The position numbers and the translations under genes are program-made. From DAOULY01 sp034414595 (lineage in GTDB: Bacteria; Chloroflexota; Dehalococcoidia; SZUA-161; JAUWZY01), in assembly GCA_034414595.1 (NCBI GenBank), contig DAOULY010000004.1:41905-105904 (forward strand): a stretch of DNA of 64,000 bases. The letters are read 5' to 3'. Shown piece by piece: positions 23,444-32,735 of this stretch. The notes beneath the pieces were generated by a model, which saw only the letters and a list, made by a program, of their open reading frames with translations, had not been told where the DNA came from and searched no databases. Position 1 is the first letter of the stretch. Every line of letters starts with the position of its first letter.

Positions 23444-26400
23444 ATGGAGACGAACGGACGGAGAATAGGCGTCTATGTTTGCTACTGCGGGTCGAACATT
23501 GCGGGCATGGTTGATGTGGAAGAAGTGGCCGAATTTGCTCAAGATATCCCTGGGGTGGTGGTATCCCGAGCGTACAAATACATGTGTTCCGAACCGGGTC
23601 AGGAACTCATCAAGAAGGACATCCGAGAACTCGGAGTCGACCGGGTAGTAGAGGCCTCCTGTTCACCCCGGATGCATGAGCCCACCTTTCGGCGTGCCCT
23701 ACAGGACGCGGGACTGAATCCCTATCTGCTGGAGATGGTCAATCTTCGGGAGCACTGTAGCTGGGTTCATGAGGATAGGCTGGCAGCTACGGAGAAGGCC
23801 AAAGCACTGGTCAACGCAGCGGTGAGGAGGGTCTACTACCATGAGCCCCTGGAAACTAAGGAGGCACCGGTTAATCCCAACACCTTGGTGGTGGGGGGAG
23901 GGATTGCGGGGATTCAGGCGGCTCTGGAGATCGCCAACGGGGGTTACAAGGTCTACCTGGTGGAGCGTGAGCCCTCCATCGGTGGTTACATGATCAAGCT
24001 CGATAAAACTTTCCCCACGCTCGACTGTTCGGCCTGTATCCTCACTCCCAAGATGACCGATGTGGGCCAGCACCCGAACGTGGAGCTCATGAGCTACAGC
24101 GAAGTGGCAGATGTTTCGGGCTATGTGGGGAATTTCAAGGTCAAGATAAGGAAGAAAGCAAGGTATGTAGATGAGACCAAGTGTACTGGTTGTGCTGAGT
24201 GTTCCAAGGTCTGTCCTGTTGAGGTGAAGAGCGAATTTGAAGAGGGCCTCGCCAATCGCAAGGCGATCTATATCCCCTTCCCCCAGGCCGTGCCCAATAA
24301 AGCGGTCGTAGACAAGCATGGTTACCCACCCTGCCGGGCGGCCTGTCCCGCCGGCGTCAATGCTCAGGGTTATATCGCCCTTATCTCACAGGGCAAGTTC
24401 AGAGAAGCTGTTGATGTGGTGAGGCGGACCATGCCTTTTCCTGGGATATGCGGGCGGGTTTGCACCCACCCCTGCGAAATCGATTGTGAACGGGGGAAGA
24501 TCGATGAGCCTGTTTCGATCAGGAGCTTAAAGCGCTTTATAGCTGATTATGAGCTGAAGGTGGGTAGGGAGAAGGCCACTCCGGTCAAGCTGAGTAAAGA
24601 GGAAAAAGTGGCTGTCATTGGCTCTGGGCCGGCGGGCTTGGCTTGCGCTTATGATCTGGTCGGGATGGGCTATCCGGTGACCGTGTTTGAGGCCATGCCC
24701 GAGCCTGGAGGCCTGTTGCGTTATGGAATTCCGGAATATCGTCTACCTAAGAAGGTGCTGAATAATGAGATAGACTACATCAGAGAATTGGGTGTGGAGA
24801 TCAAGACCATGACCCCGGTGAGGGATTTGTCTCAGCTCTTTAAGCAGGGCTACAAGGCCGTTTTCTTGGGAACCGGGGCAAGTGTGAGCCGGAAGATGGG
24901 CATTCCAGGCGAGGAGGTTGCGGGGGTGCTCCATGCCCTGTCGTTCCTGAAGCAATCCCACTCCGGGGCCAGGGTAGGCTTGGGGCGGCGGGTGGCAGTG
25001 GTCGGTGGTGGCAACGCCGCCGTTGATGCCGCCAGGGTGGCGTTGCGCTTGGGTGCTGAAGATGTCACCATTGTCTATCGCCGTTCTCGGGCAGAGATGC
25101 CTGCTGTTCCCAGCGAGGTCGAGCAGGCCGAACGTGAGGGAGTGAAGATTCAGTTCCTCACCGTTCCGGTTCAAATTCGGTCCAAGGATGGCATGTTGGT
25201 GGGCATGGAATGCATCCGGATGGAGCTTGGCGAGCCCGATGCCAGCGGGCGCCGCCGGCCGGTTCCGATCAAGGGCTCAGAGTTCACCATCTGGGTGGAC
25301 AACGTGATCATTGCCACCGGCCAGGCTGTGGATAAAGCTCAGCTCCCATCCGAGTTGGTGTTCACCGACTGGGGCACGATCTCCGTTGACCCGGTCACGC
25401 TGGAGACGAACATCAGCGGGGTGTTTGCTGGTGGGGATGTGGTAGCTGGGCCGGCGGATGTTATTGCAGCTATTGCCGCAGGGAAGGAAGCCGCTATATC
25501 CGTTGATCGTTATCTTAGCGGAGTTGACATGAGCGAAGGGAGACCCAGGGCTATTAGCAGGGTTGCTGAAGTGGCTAAGGAAGGTGTGGAGGCAAGACCC
25601 CGGGCGACTATGCCATTGCTGGAGAGCAAAGGACGGCTTGACTCTTTTGCCGAGGTTGAACTCGGCTTTGATGAAAAGAGGGCTATCGAGGAGGCCAAGC
25701 GCTGTTTGAACTGTGGCGTCTGTTGTGAGTGTCTAGAATGTGTCAAGGCCTGTGAGGCCCAGGCTATCAATCATGAGATGAAAGGCGATATCATAGAAGT
25801 AGAAGTGGGCAACATCATCCTTGCCACCGGGTATCAGCAGTTCGATCCCTCGGTCATCCCGCAGTACGGATATGGGAGGTATGATAATGTTGTCACTGGC
25901 CTTGAATTAGAGCGGATGATCAATGCCTCTGGCCCTACTTCTGGTCAGGTCTTGCTTAAAAATGGCCGGGAACCTGAGAGCGTCGCCATAATACACTGCG
26001 TGGGCAGCCGCGATGAGAACTATCATGAATATTGCTCCAGGGTCTGCTGCATGTACGCTCTGAAGTTCTCCCATTTGCTCAAGGAACACATCCATGGTGT
26101 CCAAGTATACCAGTTCTACATTGACATGCGTTGCTTTGGCAAGGGTTATGAGGAATTCTACAACCGCCTTCTGGCGGAAGGGGTGAATTTCGTTCGCGGC
26201 AAACCCGGCGAGATCACTGATGTGGCCGAGACGCCAGAGGAGCGAGGCAAACTCGTCATACAGGTTGAGGATACCCTCGCCGGACAACAGCGCCGCATAC
26301 CGGTTGACATGGTTGTCCTCTGCAGTGCTCTGGAGCCACGAAGTGACTCCGATGAAGTCGCTCGGCTCTTCCGCATCAGCAAGACCGCTGATGGCTTCTT

Positions 26401-26797
26401 CCTGGAGAGGCATCCCAAGCTCGATCCAGTGGCTACCCCCAGCGACGGAATCTATGTGGTTGGCTGTTGCCAGGGGCCCAAGGACATCCCTGACACGGTG
26501 GCCCAAGCTTCAGCGGCGGCCGCTCGAGCCCTGGCTTTGATCAGCAAGGGGACAGTGGAAATAGAGGCGGGCATTGCGGCAGTCGATGAGCAGCTATGCT
26601 CCGGCTGTAAGACCTGCATCATGCTCTGCCCTTATAGTGCTATCTCCTTCGATGAGGAGAAAGAGGTCTCCGTTGTCAATGAAGCAGTGTGCAAGGGATG
26701 TGGCACCTGTGCCGCGGCATGCCCTGCCGGCGCTATCACTGCTCGGCAATTCACCACTGAGGAAATAATGGCTCAGATCGAGGGGGTGCTGGTGTAA
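23444..26797 (+). CDS. hdrA: HdrA-NfnB-type fusion: electron-bifurcating heterodisulfide reductase flavoprotein, 1117 aa
   Basis: Domains in order: HdrA N-terminus (GVYVCYCGSNIAGMVDV), FAD motif VVGGGIAGIQAALEI near 145, ferredoxin CTGCAECSKVCP near 247, an inserted glutamate-synthase-beta/NfnB-like NADPH module (PCRAACPAGV; GICGRVCTHPCEIDCERG; IGSGPAGLACAYDL; VVGGGNAAVDAARVAL), the Cys-rich CLNCGVCCECLECVKAC, the rest of HdrA, and a C-terminal 2x[4Fe-4S] ferredoxin (CSGCKTCIMLCP, CKGCGTCAAACP). HdrA carries the bifurcating FAD and contacts MvhD. The insert suggests NAD(P)H as an extra electron carrier. It is nearly twice the length of a plain HdrA. The same layout occurs at 1-2326. Confidence 0.92.
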   Translation: METNGRRIGVYVCYCGSNIAGMVDVEEVAEFAQDIPGVVVSRAYKYMCSEPGQELIKKDIRELGVDRVVEASCSPRMHEPTFRRALQDAGLNPYLLEMVNLREHCSWVHEDRLAATEKAKALVNAAVRRVYYHEPLETKEAPVNPNTLVVGGGIAGIQAALEIANGGYKVYLVEREPSIGGYMIKLDKTFPTLDCSACILTPKMTDVGQHPNVELMSYSEVADVSGYVGNFKVKIRKKARYVDETKCTGCAECSKVCPVEVKSEFEEGLANRKAIYIPFPQAVPNKAVVDKHGYPPCRAACPAGVNAQGYIALISQGKFREAVDVVRRTMPFPGICGRVCTHPCEIDCERGKIDEPVSIRSLKRFIADYELKVGREKATPVKLSKEEKVAVIGSGPAGLACAYDLVGMGYPVTVFEAMPEPGGLLRYGIPEYRLPKKVLNNEIDYIRELGVEIKTMTPVRDLSQLFKQGYKAVFLGTGASVSRKMGIPGEEVAGVLHALSFLKQSHSGARVGLGRRVAVVGGGNAAVDAARVALRLGAEDVTIVYRRSRAEMPAVPSEVEQAEREGVKIQFLTVPVQIRSKDGMLVGMECIRMELGEPDASGRRRPVPIKGSEFTIWVDNVIIATGQAVDKAQLPSELVFTDWGTISVDPVTLETNISGVFAGGDVVAGPADVIAAIAAGKEAAISVDRYLSGVDMSEGRPRAISRVAEVAKEGVEARPRATMPLLESKGRLDSFAEVELGFDEKRAIEEAKRCLNCGVCCECLECVKACEAQAINHEMKGDIIEVEVGNIILATGYQQFDPSVIPQYGYGRYDNVVTGLELERMINASGPTSGQVLLKNGREPESVAIIHCVGSRDENYHEYCSRVCCMYALKFSHLLKEHIHGVQVYQFYIDMRCFGKGYEEFYNRLLAEGVNFVRGKPGEITDVAETPEERGKLVIQVEDTLAGQQRRIPVDMVVLCSALEPRSDSDEVARLFRISKTADGFFLERHPKLDPVATPSDGIYVVGCCQGPKDIPDTVAQASAAAARALALISKGTVEIEAGIAAVDEQLCSGCKTCIMLCPYSAISFDEEKEVSVVNEAVCKGCGTCAAACPAGAITARQFTTEEIMAQIEGVLV

Positions 26798-26843
26798 AAC
26801 AATCTGCCGACCTAGACAGAGTTTTGCCTAAGGAAATAAAAAG

Positions 26844-29093
26844 ATGAAACCAATATTGGTAGTAGATGACGAATCTATTATGAGGGAGTCTCTCCGAGAT
26901 TGGTTAACCACCGGTGGTTATGAGGTAGAGACCGCTAAGGAGGGAGAGGAAGCATTAAGAACTATTGCCAAGCAGGACTTTGAACTTGTTATCCTCGACC
27001 TGAGGTTGCCAGGAAAGGATGGGATTGAAGTACTAAAGGAGGCCAGGATACAAAGACCGCAGATTAAGGGGATTATCATTACCGCTTATCCCTCAGTGCA
27101 GACAGCGGTAGATGCGATGAAGGAAGGTGCTGTCGATTATTTACCCAAACCCTTTGAACTCGATGACCTTGAGAAAATAATTCGGGAGACTCTTGGACCA
27201 GTTCAGATAGAGATAGTGCCAAAGGCTGCCACTGGGACAGCTATAGCCGAATTACCTCCTATAGTAGTAGAGGAAGTAAAGGCGAAAGAAGAGCCGGCAC
27301 AGGTTGAGGAAGTGATTGATGAGGAGACGGGGAAAATATACCTGCCTCCTTGTCAGATAGCTTGCCCTATTGGAGAGGACATTCAACGAACTAATGCAAT
27401 GATTGCCCTTCTTCCTCTGGATCCTGAGGAGGCTTCCAGCCAGGTAATAAAAATAGGTGATGTGATTTACGAGAAGAATCCTCTATTCCCAGTATGCAGC
27501 TATATTTGTGGGCTTTGTGAGAGGGAGTGCAATTGCAAAGACCAGACCGGAGCAATAAGAAGAAAGTTGCTCAAACGGTTTCTAACTGATTATTACCTTC
27601 CATACTTGGAAACCAAGCCACCAATTCCCTACCCTACTAAGGAAAAGGTTGCTGTGATTGGGGGAGGACCCGGGGGATTGATGTGTGCTTACATGCTTAG
27701 TAAAAAGGGATATCAGGTGACTATTCTGGAAATGAGTTCCCAGTTAGGGGGTGCTCTAAGATACATCCCTCGATATCGTCTGCCAACAAATATTATAGAT
27801 ACTACTTTAAATAATCTGGCAAGGATCGCCCATATTGATGTTAAATTCGGAGTAAAGTTGGGCAAGGATGGGAAAACGCTGGATGACCTTCAAAATGCAG
27901 GTTACCAGGCCATATTCATTGCTACCGGCACCCATTCTCCTAGACCCCTTACTATTGAGGGACAACTAGTAACAGGAGCAAATCTAGATGGCGTCGAGTT
28001 CGGGTTGCATCTTCTCTCCGATGTGAACCAAGGAAAGGTCTCTACTCGGTTCCTTCGCCGGCTCTTTTCGGGTAGGAGGGTGATAGTAGTGGGCGGTGGC
28101 AATGTGGCATTTGATGTAGCAAGGTCTGTCCGGCGGCTCGACGGAGATGTTTCTATTGTCTGTCTCGAGTGTGAGGATAAATCTTCTAAGGATGGGGTTC
28201 CGGCCGATGTAGAAGAGATAGAAGGCGCTGAAGAAGAAGGCATAGAAATACATTATTGCCGGGGAATAGAAGAGATAATCGGAGAGGATGGAAAATTCAG
28301 AAAAATAAAATGCCCCCGTTGTATATCAGTCTTTGATGAACGCGGATTCAATCCTAAATTTGACCGGAGTGATGCGATATATCTTGAGGGTGATGTGTTG
28401 CTGATTACCATAGGGCAAGGTTCAGAGCGGGCATTTTTCCAGCAGGAAGGCTTGTTTAATGATAAAGGCAGGCTTGATATCGACCAGTTTACTCTCATGA
28501 GCAATCGCAAAGAAGGAGTTTTCATTGGAGGCGATGTAAGGCGGGCAGGTTTTGCTGCGGAAGCAATGAGAGATGGGGTAATGGCAGCGGAGTCTATAGA
28601 TCGCTACCTGAGGGGTGAGAACCTGAAGGCAGGCAGGGAAAAGGAATATGAAAATGCTGCTATCCCCCAGCTTATGGATTACAAGCCTCAACCTCAATTG
28701 GAATGGGCACCGGTGGAAGAGAGGCTAAACTTTGAATTGTTTGAAAAAGGGTTCACCCTGGAAGAAGCAGTGAAAGAGGCCAGAAGGTGCCTGTGCTGTG
28801 GCCCATGTAAAAGTTGTAAAGCGTGTGTGGCACTGGCACTTCAGCCTCAGATACCACAAATTGAAATCGACCAAGATGTATGTAGCGGGTGTGGAATTTG
28901 TGTTGCCGTATGCAGCTACAATGCAGCCAAAATAGTGAAATCTGATAACGGGAGCGGGCTAGTATCAATTATAGATGACCTTAGGTGCAAGCGATGTGGT
29001 GTATGTATTGCTGCCTGTCCTGCTGAAGCCATTAACACTAACCAATTTACTACTGAGCGCATTATGACTGAGATTGAGGAGGTGCTGGTATGA
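26844..29093 (+). CDS. Response-regulator receiver fused to an NfnB/GltD-like flavoprotein and ferredoxin, 749 aa
   Basis: The receiver (acidic DD at 8-9, phospho-acceptor Asp52 in VILDLRLPG, Lys in DYLPKPF) is joined by a Glu-rich linker to a Cys domain (CQIACPIG; CSYICGLCERECNC). Then come FAD (VIGGGPGGLMCAYML near 270) and NAD(P) (VVGGGNVAFDVARSV near 415) folds, and a C-terminal 2x[4Fe-4S] ferredoxin (CSGCGICVAVCS, CKRCGVCIAACP). There is no DNA-binding domain. It lies between hdrA and mvhD, and its stop overlaps mvhD by four bases, so it is expressed with the complex. Codon use is more AT-rich than its neighbours, hinting at later acquisition. I infer a phosphorylation-controlled electron-transfer subunit; no described function is known to me. 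Confidence 0.88.
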   Translation: MKPILVVDDESIMRESLRDWLTTGGYEVETAKEGEEALRTIAKQDFELVILDLRLPGKDGIEVLKEARIQRPQIKGIIITAYPSVQTAVDAMKEGAVDYLPKPFELDDLEKIIRETLGPVQIEIVPKAATGTAIAELPPIVVEEVKAKEEPAQVEEVIDEETGKIYLPPCQIACPIGEDIQRTNAMIALLPLDPEEASSQVIKIGDVIYEKNPLFPVCSYICGLCERECNCKDQTGAIRRKLLKRFLTDYYLPYLETKPPIPYPTKEKVAVIGGGPGGLMCAYMLSKKGYQVTILEMSSQLGGALRYIPRYRLPTNIIDTTLNNLARIAHIDVKFGVKLGKDGKTLDDLQNAGYQAIFIATGTHSPRPLTIEGQLVTGANLDGVEFGLHLLSDVNQGKVSTRFLRRLFSGRRVIVVGGGNVAFDVARSVRRLDGDVSIVCLECEDKSSKDGVPADVEEIEGAEEEGIEIHYCRGIEEIIGEDGKFRKIKCPRCISVFDERGFNPKFDRSDAIYLEGDVLLITIGQGSERAFFQQEGLFNDKGRLDIDQFTLMSNRKEGVFIGGDVRRAGFAAEAMRDGVMAAESIDRYLRGENLKAGREKEYENAAIPQLMDYKPQPQLEWAPVEERLNFELFEKGFTLEEAVKEARRCLCCGPCKSCKACVALALQPQIPQIEIDQDVCSGCGICVAVCSYNAAKIVKSDNGSGLVSIIDDLRCKRCGVCIAACPAEAINTNQFTTERIMTEIEEVLV

Positions 29094-29542
29094 GCTTCGA
29101 ACCAAAGATCGTTGGCTTCCTGTGCAACTGGTGCTCTTATGCCGGAGCCGATCTGGCAGGTACATCGAGGATCAAGTACCCTCCCAATGTGCGGGTAGTA
29201 AGGGTGATGTGTAGTGGGCGAGTGGAACCCGCTTTTGTGCTCAAGGCCTTCGCCTGTGGAGCAGATGGTGTGCTCATCTGCGGCTGCCATCCCGGAGACT
29301 GCCACTACATGGAAGGGAACTATAAAGCGGCCCGACGCATCCCTTTGCTCAAGGAAATGCTAAAGCAGTTTGGGATCGAGGAAGAGAGGGTTCGTCTTGA
29401 GTGGGTCTCTGCTTCTGAGGGCGATCGCTTCGCCGCCATCGTCAAGGACATGACAGCTAAGATAAGAGAATTAGGACCTCTCGACTGGAACGAAAGGAGG
29501 CGAGGTGCAGAAGCTGAAACTGGCACTATACTGGTCGGCTAG
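29090..29542 (+). CDS. mvhD: MvhD-type [2Fe-2S] subunit linking hydrogenase to Hdr, 150 aa
   Basis: The Cys pattern FLCNWCSYAGADLAG ... VMCSGRV ... GCHPGDCHY is that of MvhD/FrhD proteins, which pass electrons from MvhGA to HdrA. The length is typical. The start overlaps the receiver-flavoprotein gene by four bases, and its 3' end overlaps mvhG by 38 bases. GGAGG lies just ahead of its ATG. Confidence 0.93.
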   Translation: MSFEPKIVGFLCNWCSYAGADLAGTSRIKYPPNVRVVRVMCSGRVEPAFVLKAFACGADGVLICGCHPGDCHYMEGNYKAARRIPLLKEMLKQFGIEEERVRLEWVSASEGDRFAAIVKDMTAKIRELGPLDWNERRRGAEAETGTILVG

Positions 29543-30470
29543 CTGTGGTGGCTGCGATGTCGCTGTCCTCGATACAAATGAAAAGATCCTCGACATAGCT
29601 GAGATAGCCGACATCGTCTTCTGGCCCATAGCTCTGGATTTCAAGTATGACGACGTCAGGGCCATGGATGACGGGAGCATCGATGTCTGTCTTTTCAACG
29701 GTGCGGTGAGGAACTCGGAGCAGGAGGAGATCGCCCGGCTGCTTCGAGCCAAGTCAAAAGTGATGGTGGCCTTTGGTGCCTGTGCCTGCTTCGGCGGCAT
29801 CCCAGCCTTGGCCAACCTCACCAACAAGGAGGGGATATTCGAGCGGGCTTATGTAGAGGCTCCTTCAAACGATAACCACACAGTGGCCTACCCCCAGCTC
29901 AAAACGAGTGTCCCCGAGGGAGAGCTCGAAATACCTGAGTTCTATGATACTGTCCTGGCACTGCATCAGCTGGTAGATGTGGAATACTTCGTGCCTGGCT
30001 GTCCACCTCCGGTGGACCTGATCTTGGAGTTTGTGAATATGCTGAAATCGGGCCAGCTTCCCCCGCCGGTGGCTGTGCTGGCCAAGGAGAAGTCGCTCTG
30101 TGATGAGTGTCCCAGGAAGAAAGAGGAGAAGAAAATTACTCGGATTTATCGACCCCACCAGCTCATTCCTGAACCCGAGCGCTGTCTCTTGGAGCAAGGG
30201 CTAATCTGCCTCGGCCCGGCGACCAGGGGGGGCTGTGGCGCCCGATGCATCCTGGCCAACATGCCCTGCCGGGGCTGTTTTGGGCCTACGCCAGAGGTCA
30301 CAGACCAGGGGGCCAATATACTCAGTGCAGTGGCCTCGATCTATGAGGTCAGGGATGAGGAGGAGATTACAAGGATGACAGATGAGGTGGTAGACCCAGC
30401 AGGCACATTCTACCGCTTCGGCATGTCAACCTCGCTGCTTCAAAGCAGGAGGGAGAAGGAGGCCAAATGA
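29505..30470 (+). CDS. mvhG: F420-non-reducing-type [NiFe] hydrogenase small subunit, 321 aa
   Basis: The proximal-cluster Cys (YWSASCGGCDVAVLD; GACACFGGIPAL; VPGCPPPVD) and the C-terminal ferredoxin-like Cys (CLGPATRGGCGARC; MPCRGCFGP) are all present. There is no Tat signal, so it is cytoplasmic. The GTG start is fixed by AAGGAGG five bases upstream, so the 38-base overlap with mvhD is real and not a frameshift. It is followed by mvhA with a four-base overlap. Confidence 0.93.
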   Translation: MQKLKLALYWSASCGGCDVAVLDTNEKILDIAEIADIVFWPIALDFKYDDVRAMDDGSIDVCLFNGAVRNSEQEEIARLLRAKSKVMVAFGACACFGGIPALANLTNKEGIFERAYVEAPSNDNHTVAYPQLKTSVPEGELEIPEFYDTVLALHQLVDVEYFVPGCPPPVDLILEFVNMLKSGQLPPPVAVLAKEKSLCDECPRKKEEKKITRIYRPHQLIPEPERCLLEQGLICLGPATRGGCGARCILANMPCRGCFGPTPEVTDQGANILSAVASIYEVRDEEEITRMTDEVVDPAGTFYRFGMSTSLLQSRREKEAK

Positions 30471-31972
30471 AGTTGGTAACCATTAACCCCATCACCAGGC
30501 TGGAAGGGCATGGAAAGATAGACATTTTCCTTGATGACGAGGGAAATGTGGCCAATGCCTACCTCGAGATTCCTGAGCTCCGCGGGTTCGAGAAATTCTG
30601 TGAGGGAAGGCCGGTGGAGGAAATGCCGCGGATAACCCCCAGGATTTGCGGCGTCTGCCCCGGAGCGCACCATATGGCCTCGACCAAGGCCACTGATGCT
30701 GTCTTTCATATTGAGCCACCGCTGGCGGCGAAGAAACTGCGGGAGCTTTTTTACTGTGCCCATATGATCCACTCCCATATCGCTCACTTCTACGCTCTGG
30801 CTGCTCCTGACTTTATCCCCGGCCCTATGGCTGACCCTAAGGAGAGGAACATCCTGGGACTGATAGCCAAGGTCGGGCTCGAGGTCGGCAGTGAGGTGAT
30901 CAAACACCGTGCCTATGCCCAGGATATACAAGCAGTTATTGGGGGCAAGGCAACTCATCCCGTCTGCGGCTTGCCGGGGGGGATGAGTAAAGCTATTACC
31001 GAGGAGGAACGGCGCGACTTTGAGGAAAAGGCCAGGAGCTTGGTCGAGTTTGGCAAGTTCTCACTAAAGCTGTTCGACGACTTGGTCCTGGCTAACAAAG
31101 AGTACCTGGATTTGATCTTAGGCGACATCTACACTATGAAGAGCTACTACATGGGCCTGGTGGATGTCAATAACAGGGTGAACTTCTACGAAGGCGATAT
31201 TCGGGTTGTTGATCCCGAGGGGAACGAATTCCACAGGTTCAAGCCTGCTGAGTACTTGGATTACGTAGCGGAGCATACGGAGCCCTGGTCCTATTTGAAG
31301 TTTCCCTTCTTGAAAAAGGTTGGCTGGAAAGGGCTGGTGGATGGGAGTGAAAGCGGGGTCTATCGGGTGAATTCCTTAGCTCGACTCAACGTGGCCGACG
31401 GTATGGCAACTCCGTTGGCTCAGGAAGAATATGAGCGGATGTTCCAGACTCTTGGCGGCAAGCCGGTTCACGCCACGCTGGCCTTCCACTGGGCGAGGTT
31501 GGTAGAGCTACTATATGCTGCCGAGCGACTGCTTGAGCTCTGCCAGGACGGGGAGATCACCGATCCCAATGTCCGGATCATCCCCACAGCTACCCCGGAT
31601 GAGGGGGTCGGTGTGGTGGAGGCCCCGCGGGGCACACTGTTCCATCGCTATCAGACCGATGATAAGGGCATTATCCAGAAAGTGAACTTGATCGTGGCTA
31701 CAGTGCAAAATAATCCGGCCATGAACATGTCCGTCAGGAGAGCAGCTCAGGGTTTGATTCACAAGGGTAAGGTGGTGACCGAAGGACTGTTGAATATGGT
31801 CGAGATGGCATTTCGCGCCTATGACCCGTGCATGGCCTGTGCTACCCATACCTTGCCCGGGCAGATGCCACTCGAGGTGGTTATCTACGATAGCAAGGGG
31901 CAGGTGGTTGAGAAGTTGAGTCAGCACTTGCATTCAGAGTCGACTGGCATAAGAGTGCAGGTAGTGACATAG
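30467..31972 (+). CDS. mvhA: [NiFe] hydrogenase large subunit (group 3c type), 501 aa
   Basis: Both nickel-binding motifs are intact: RICGVCPGAHHMAS near residue 62 and DPCMACATH near 458. The C-terminus continues for about 40 residues (MPLEVVIYDSKGQVVE...). It would oxidise H2 and deliver electrons through MvhG and MvhD to the Hdr flavoprotein. The length is as expected for MvhA. A maturation protease gene follows after 12 bases. Confidence 0.95.
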   Translation: MKLVTINPITRLEGHGKIDIFLDDEGNVANAYLEIPELRGFEKFCEGRPVEEMPRITPRICGVCPGAHHMASTKATDAVFHIEPPLAAKKLRELFYCAHMIHSHIAHFYALAAPDFIPGPMADPKERNILGLIAKVGLEVGSEVIKHRAYAQDIQAVIGGKATHPVCGLPGGMSKAITEEERRDFEEKARSLVEFGKFSLKLFDDLVLANKEYLDLILGDIYTMKSYYMGLVDVNNRVNFYEGDIRVVDPEGNEFHRFKPAEYLDYVAEHTEPWSYLKFPFLKKVGWKGLVDGSESGVYRVNSLARLNVADGMATPLAQEEYERMFQTLGGKPVHATLAFHWARLVELLYAAERLLELCQDGEITDPNVRIIPTATPDEGVGVVEAPRGTLFHRYQTDDKGIIQKVNLIVATVQNNPAMNMSVRRAAQGLIHKGKVVTEGLLNMVEMAFRAYDPCMACATHTLPGQMPLEVVIYDSKGQVVEKLSQHLHSESTGIRVQVVT

Positions 31973-31984
31973 AAAGACGAGGGA

Positions 31985-32509
31985 ATGAAGACACTGATCT
32001 TGGGGCTGGGCAACCCGATTCTCAGCGATGATGGGGTAGGGCTTCACGTTGCTGCGGAACTCAAAGACAGGATTGACCAGCGAGAGGTAACCGTCATGGA
32101 GACCAGCATGGCTGGCCTGAACCTGCTGGACCTGCTGGTTGGCTATGATAGGGCTATCATCATCGATGCTATTCAGACTGTAGAAGGGGGGGCGGGGCAG
32201 ATTTACCAGCTTGAGACGGGGGCGTTCGATACCAGCCGGCACTCTGCCTCGCCCCACGATGTTAACTTCGCCACTGCTCTTGAGCTTGGCAACAGGCTGG
32301 GTCTGGCTTTACCTCAACAAATTGACATCTTCGCCATCGAGGCGGCGGATGTGAGCACCTTCAGCGAGGAATGCACTCCTGAAGTGAGACAGGCGATCCC
32401 TGTTTGTGTTGAAGTGATCATCGAGGAGCTAAAAGGAGGCTCGAATGCACAGCTTGGCGATGGCCCAAAGCATTATGCAGGCGGCGCTCAGCGAAGCCGA
32501 GAAGCATGA
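31985..32509 (+). CDS. Hydrogenase maturation protease (HycI/HyaD family), 174 aa
   Basis: The family signature GLGNPILSDDGVG opens the protein. The Ni-sensing acidic residue lies in IIIDAIQ and the His in SPHDVNF. It would cleave the C-terminal tail of the large subunit after nickel insertion. Its 3' end overlaps hypA by 65 bases, and the last 25 residues (after EELKGG) are not family-like, so the C-terminus is extended over the start of hypA. Confidence 0.88.
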   Translation: MKTLILGLGNPILSDDGVGLHVAAELKDRIDQREVTVMETSMAGLNLLDLLVGYDRAIIIDAIQTVEGGAGQIYQLETGAFDTSRHSASPHDVNFATALELGNRLGLALPQQIDIFAIEAADVSTFSEECTPEVRQAIPVCVEVIIEELKGGSNAQLGDGPKHYAGGAQRSREA

Positions 32510-32726
32510 GGGAAAGTGCATCAAAGAGCTCAGTGTTAAAGTGGGAGAACACACTTTCCTGGAATCTGATTCGCTGCAGTTTTGCTTGGAGGCTTTGTCG
32601 AAGGGAACCATTGCCGAGGGGGCACAGATAGGGATTGAGCTTGTAGGCGAAACCGATTGTGGCGATGGAAACCATGAGCTACATACTGATGAGGAGCTTG
32701 TGTCAATCACGCTAAAGCTGGAGTGA
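32445..32726 (+). CDS. hypA: HypA-like nickel-insertion protein lacking the zinc-ribbon Cys pairs, 93 aa
   Basis: The N-terminal half is clear HypA (MHSLAMAQSIMQAAL, ALSKGTIAEGAQIGIE), including the His2 next to Met1 used for nickel. HypA normally has about 113 residues and two CxxC pairs. Here only DCGDGNHELHTDEELVSI is left between the two halves, with one Cys. About 20 residues of the zinc loop appear to be deleted in frame. AAGGAGG precedes the ATG. Nickel delivery may be impaired or done by another HypA. Confidence 0.8.
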   Translation: MHSLAMAQSIMQAALSEAEKHEGKCIKELSVKVGEHTFLESDSLQFCLEALSKGTIAEGAQIGIELVGETDCGDGNHELHTDEELVSITLKLE

Positions 32727-32735
32727 AGGGCCAGA

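Noticed and set aside
23444..26797. Selenocysteine (in-frame TGA) in HdrA or in MvhA
   Set aside because: Both genes read through with Cys codons at the expected positions, and no internal TGA is present.
29505..29542. Possible frameshift joining mvhD and mvhG
   Set aside because: mvhG has its own AAGGAGG-GTG start and both proteins have family-typical ends. The overlap is ordinary coupling.
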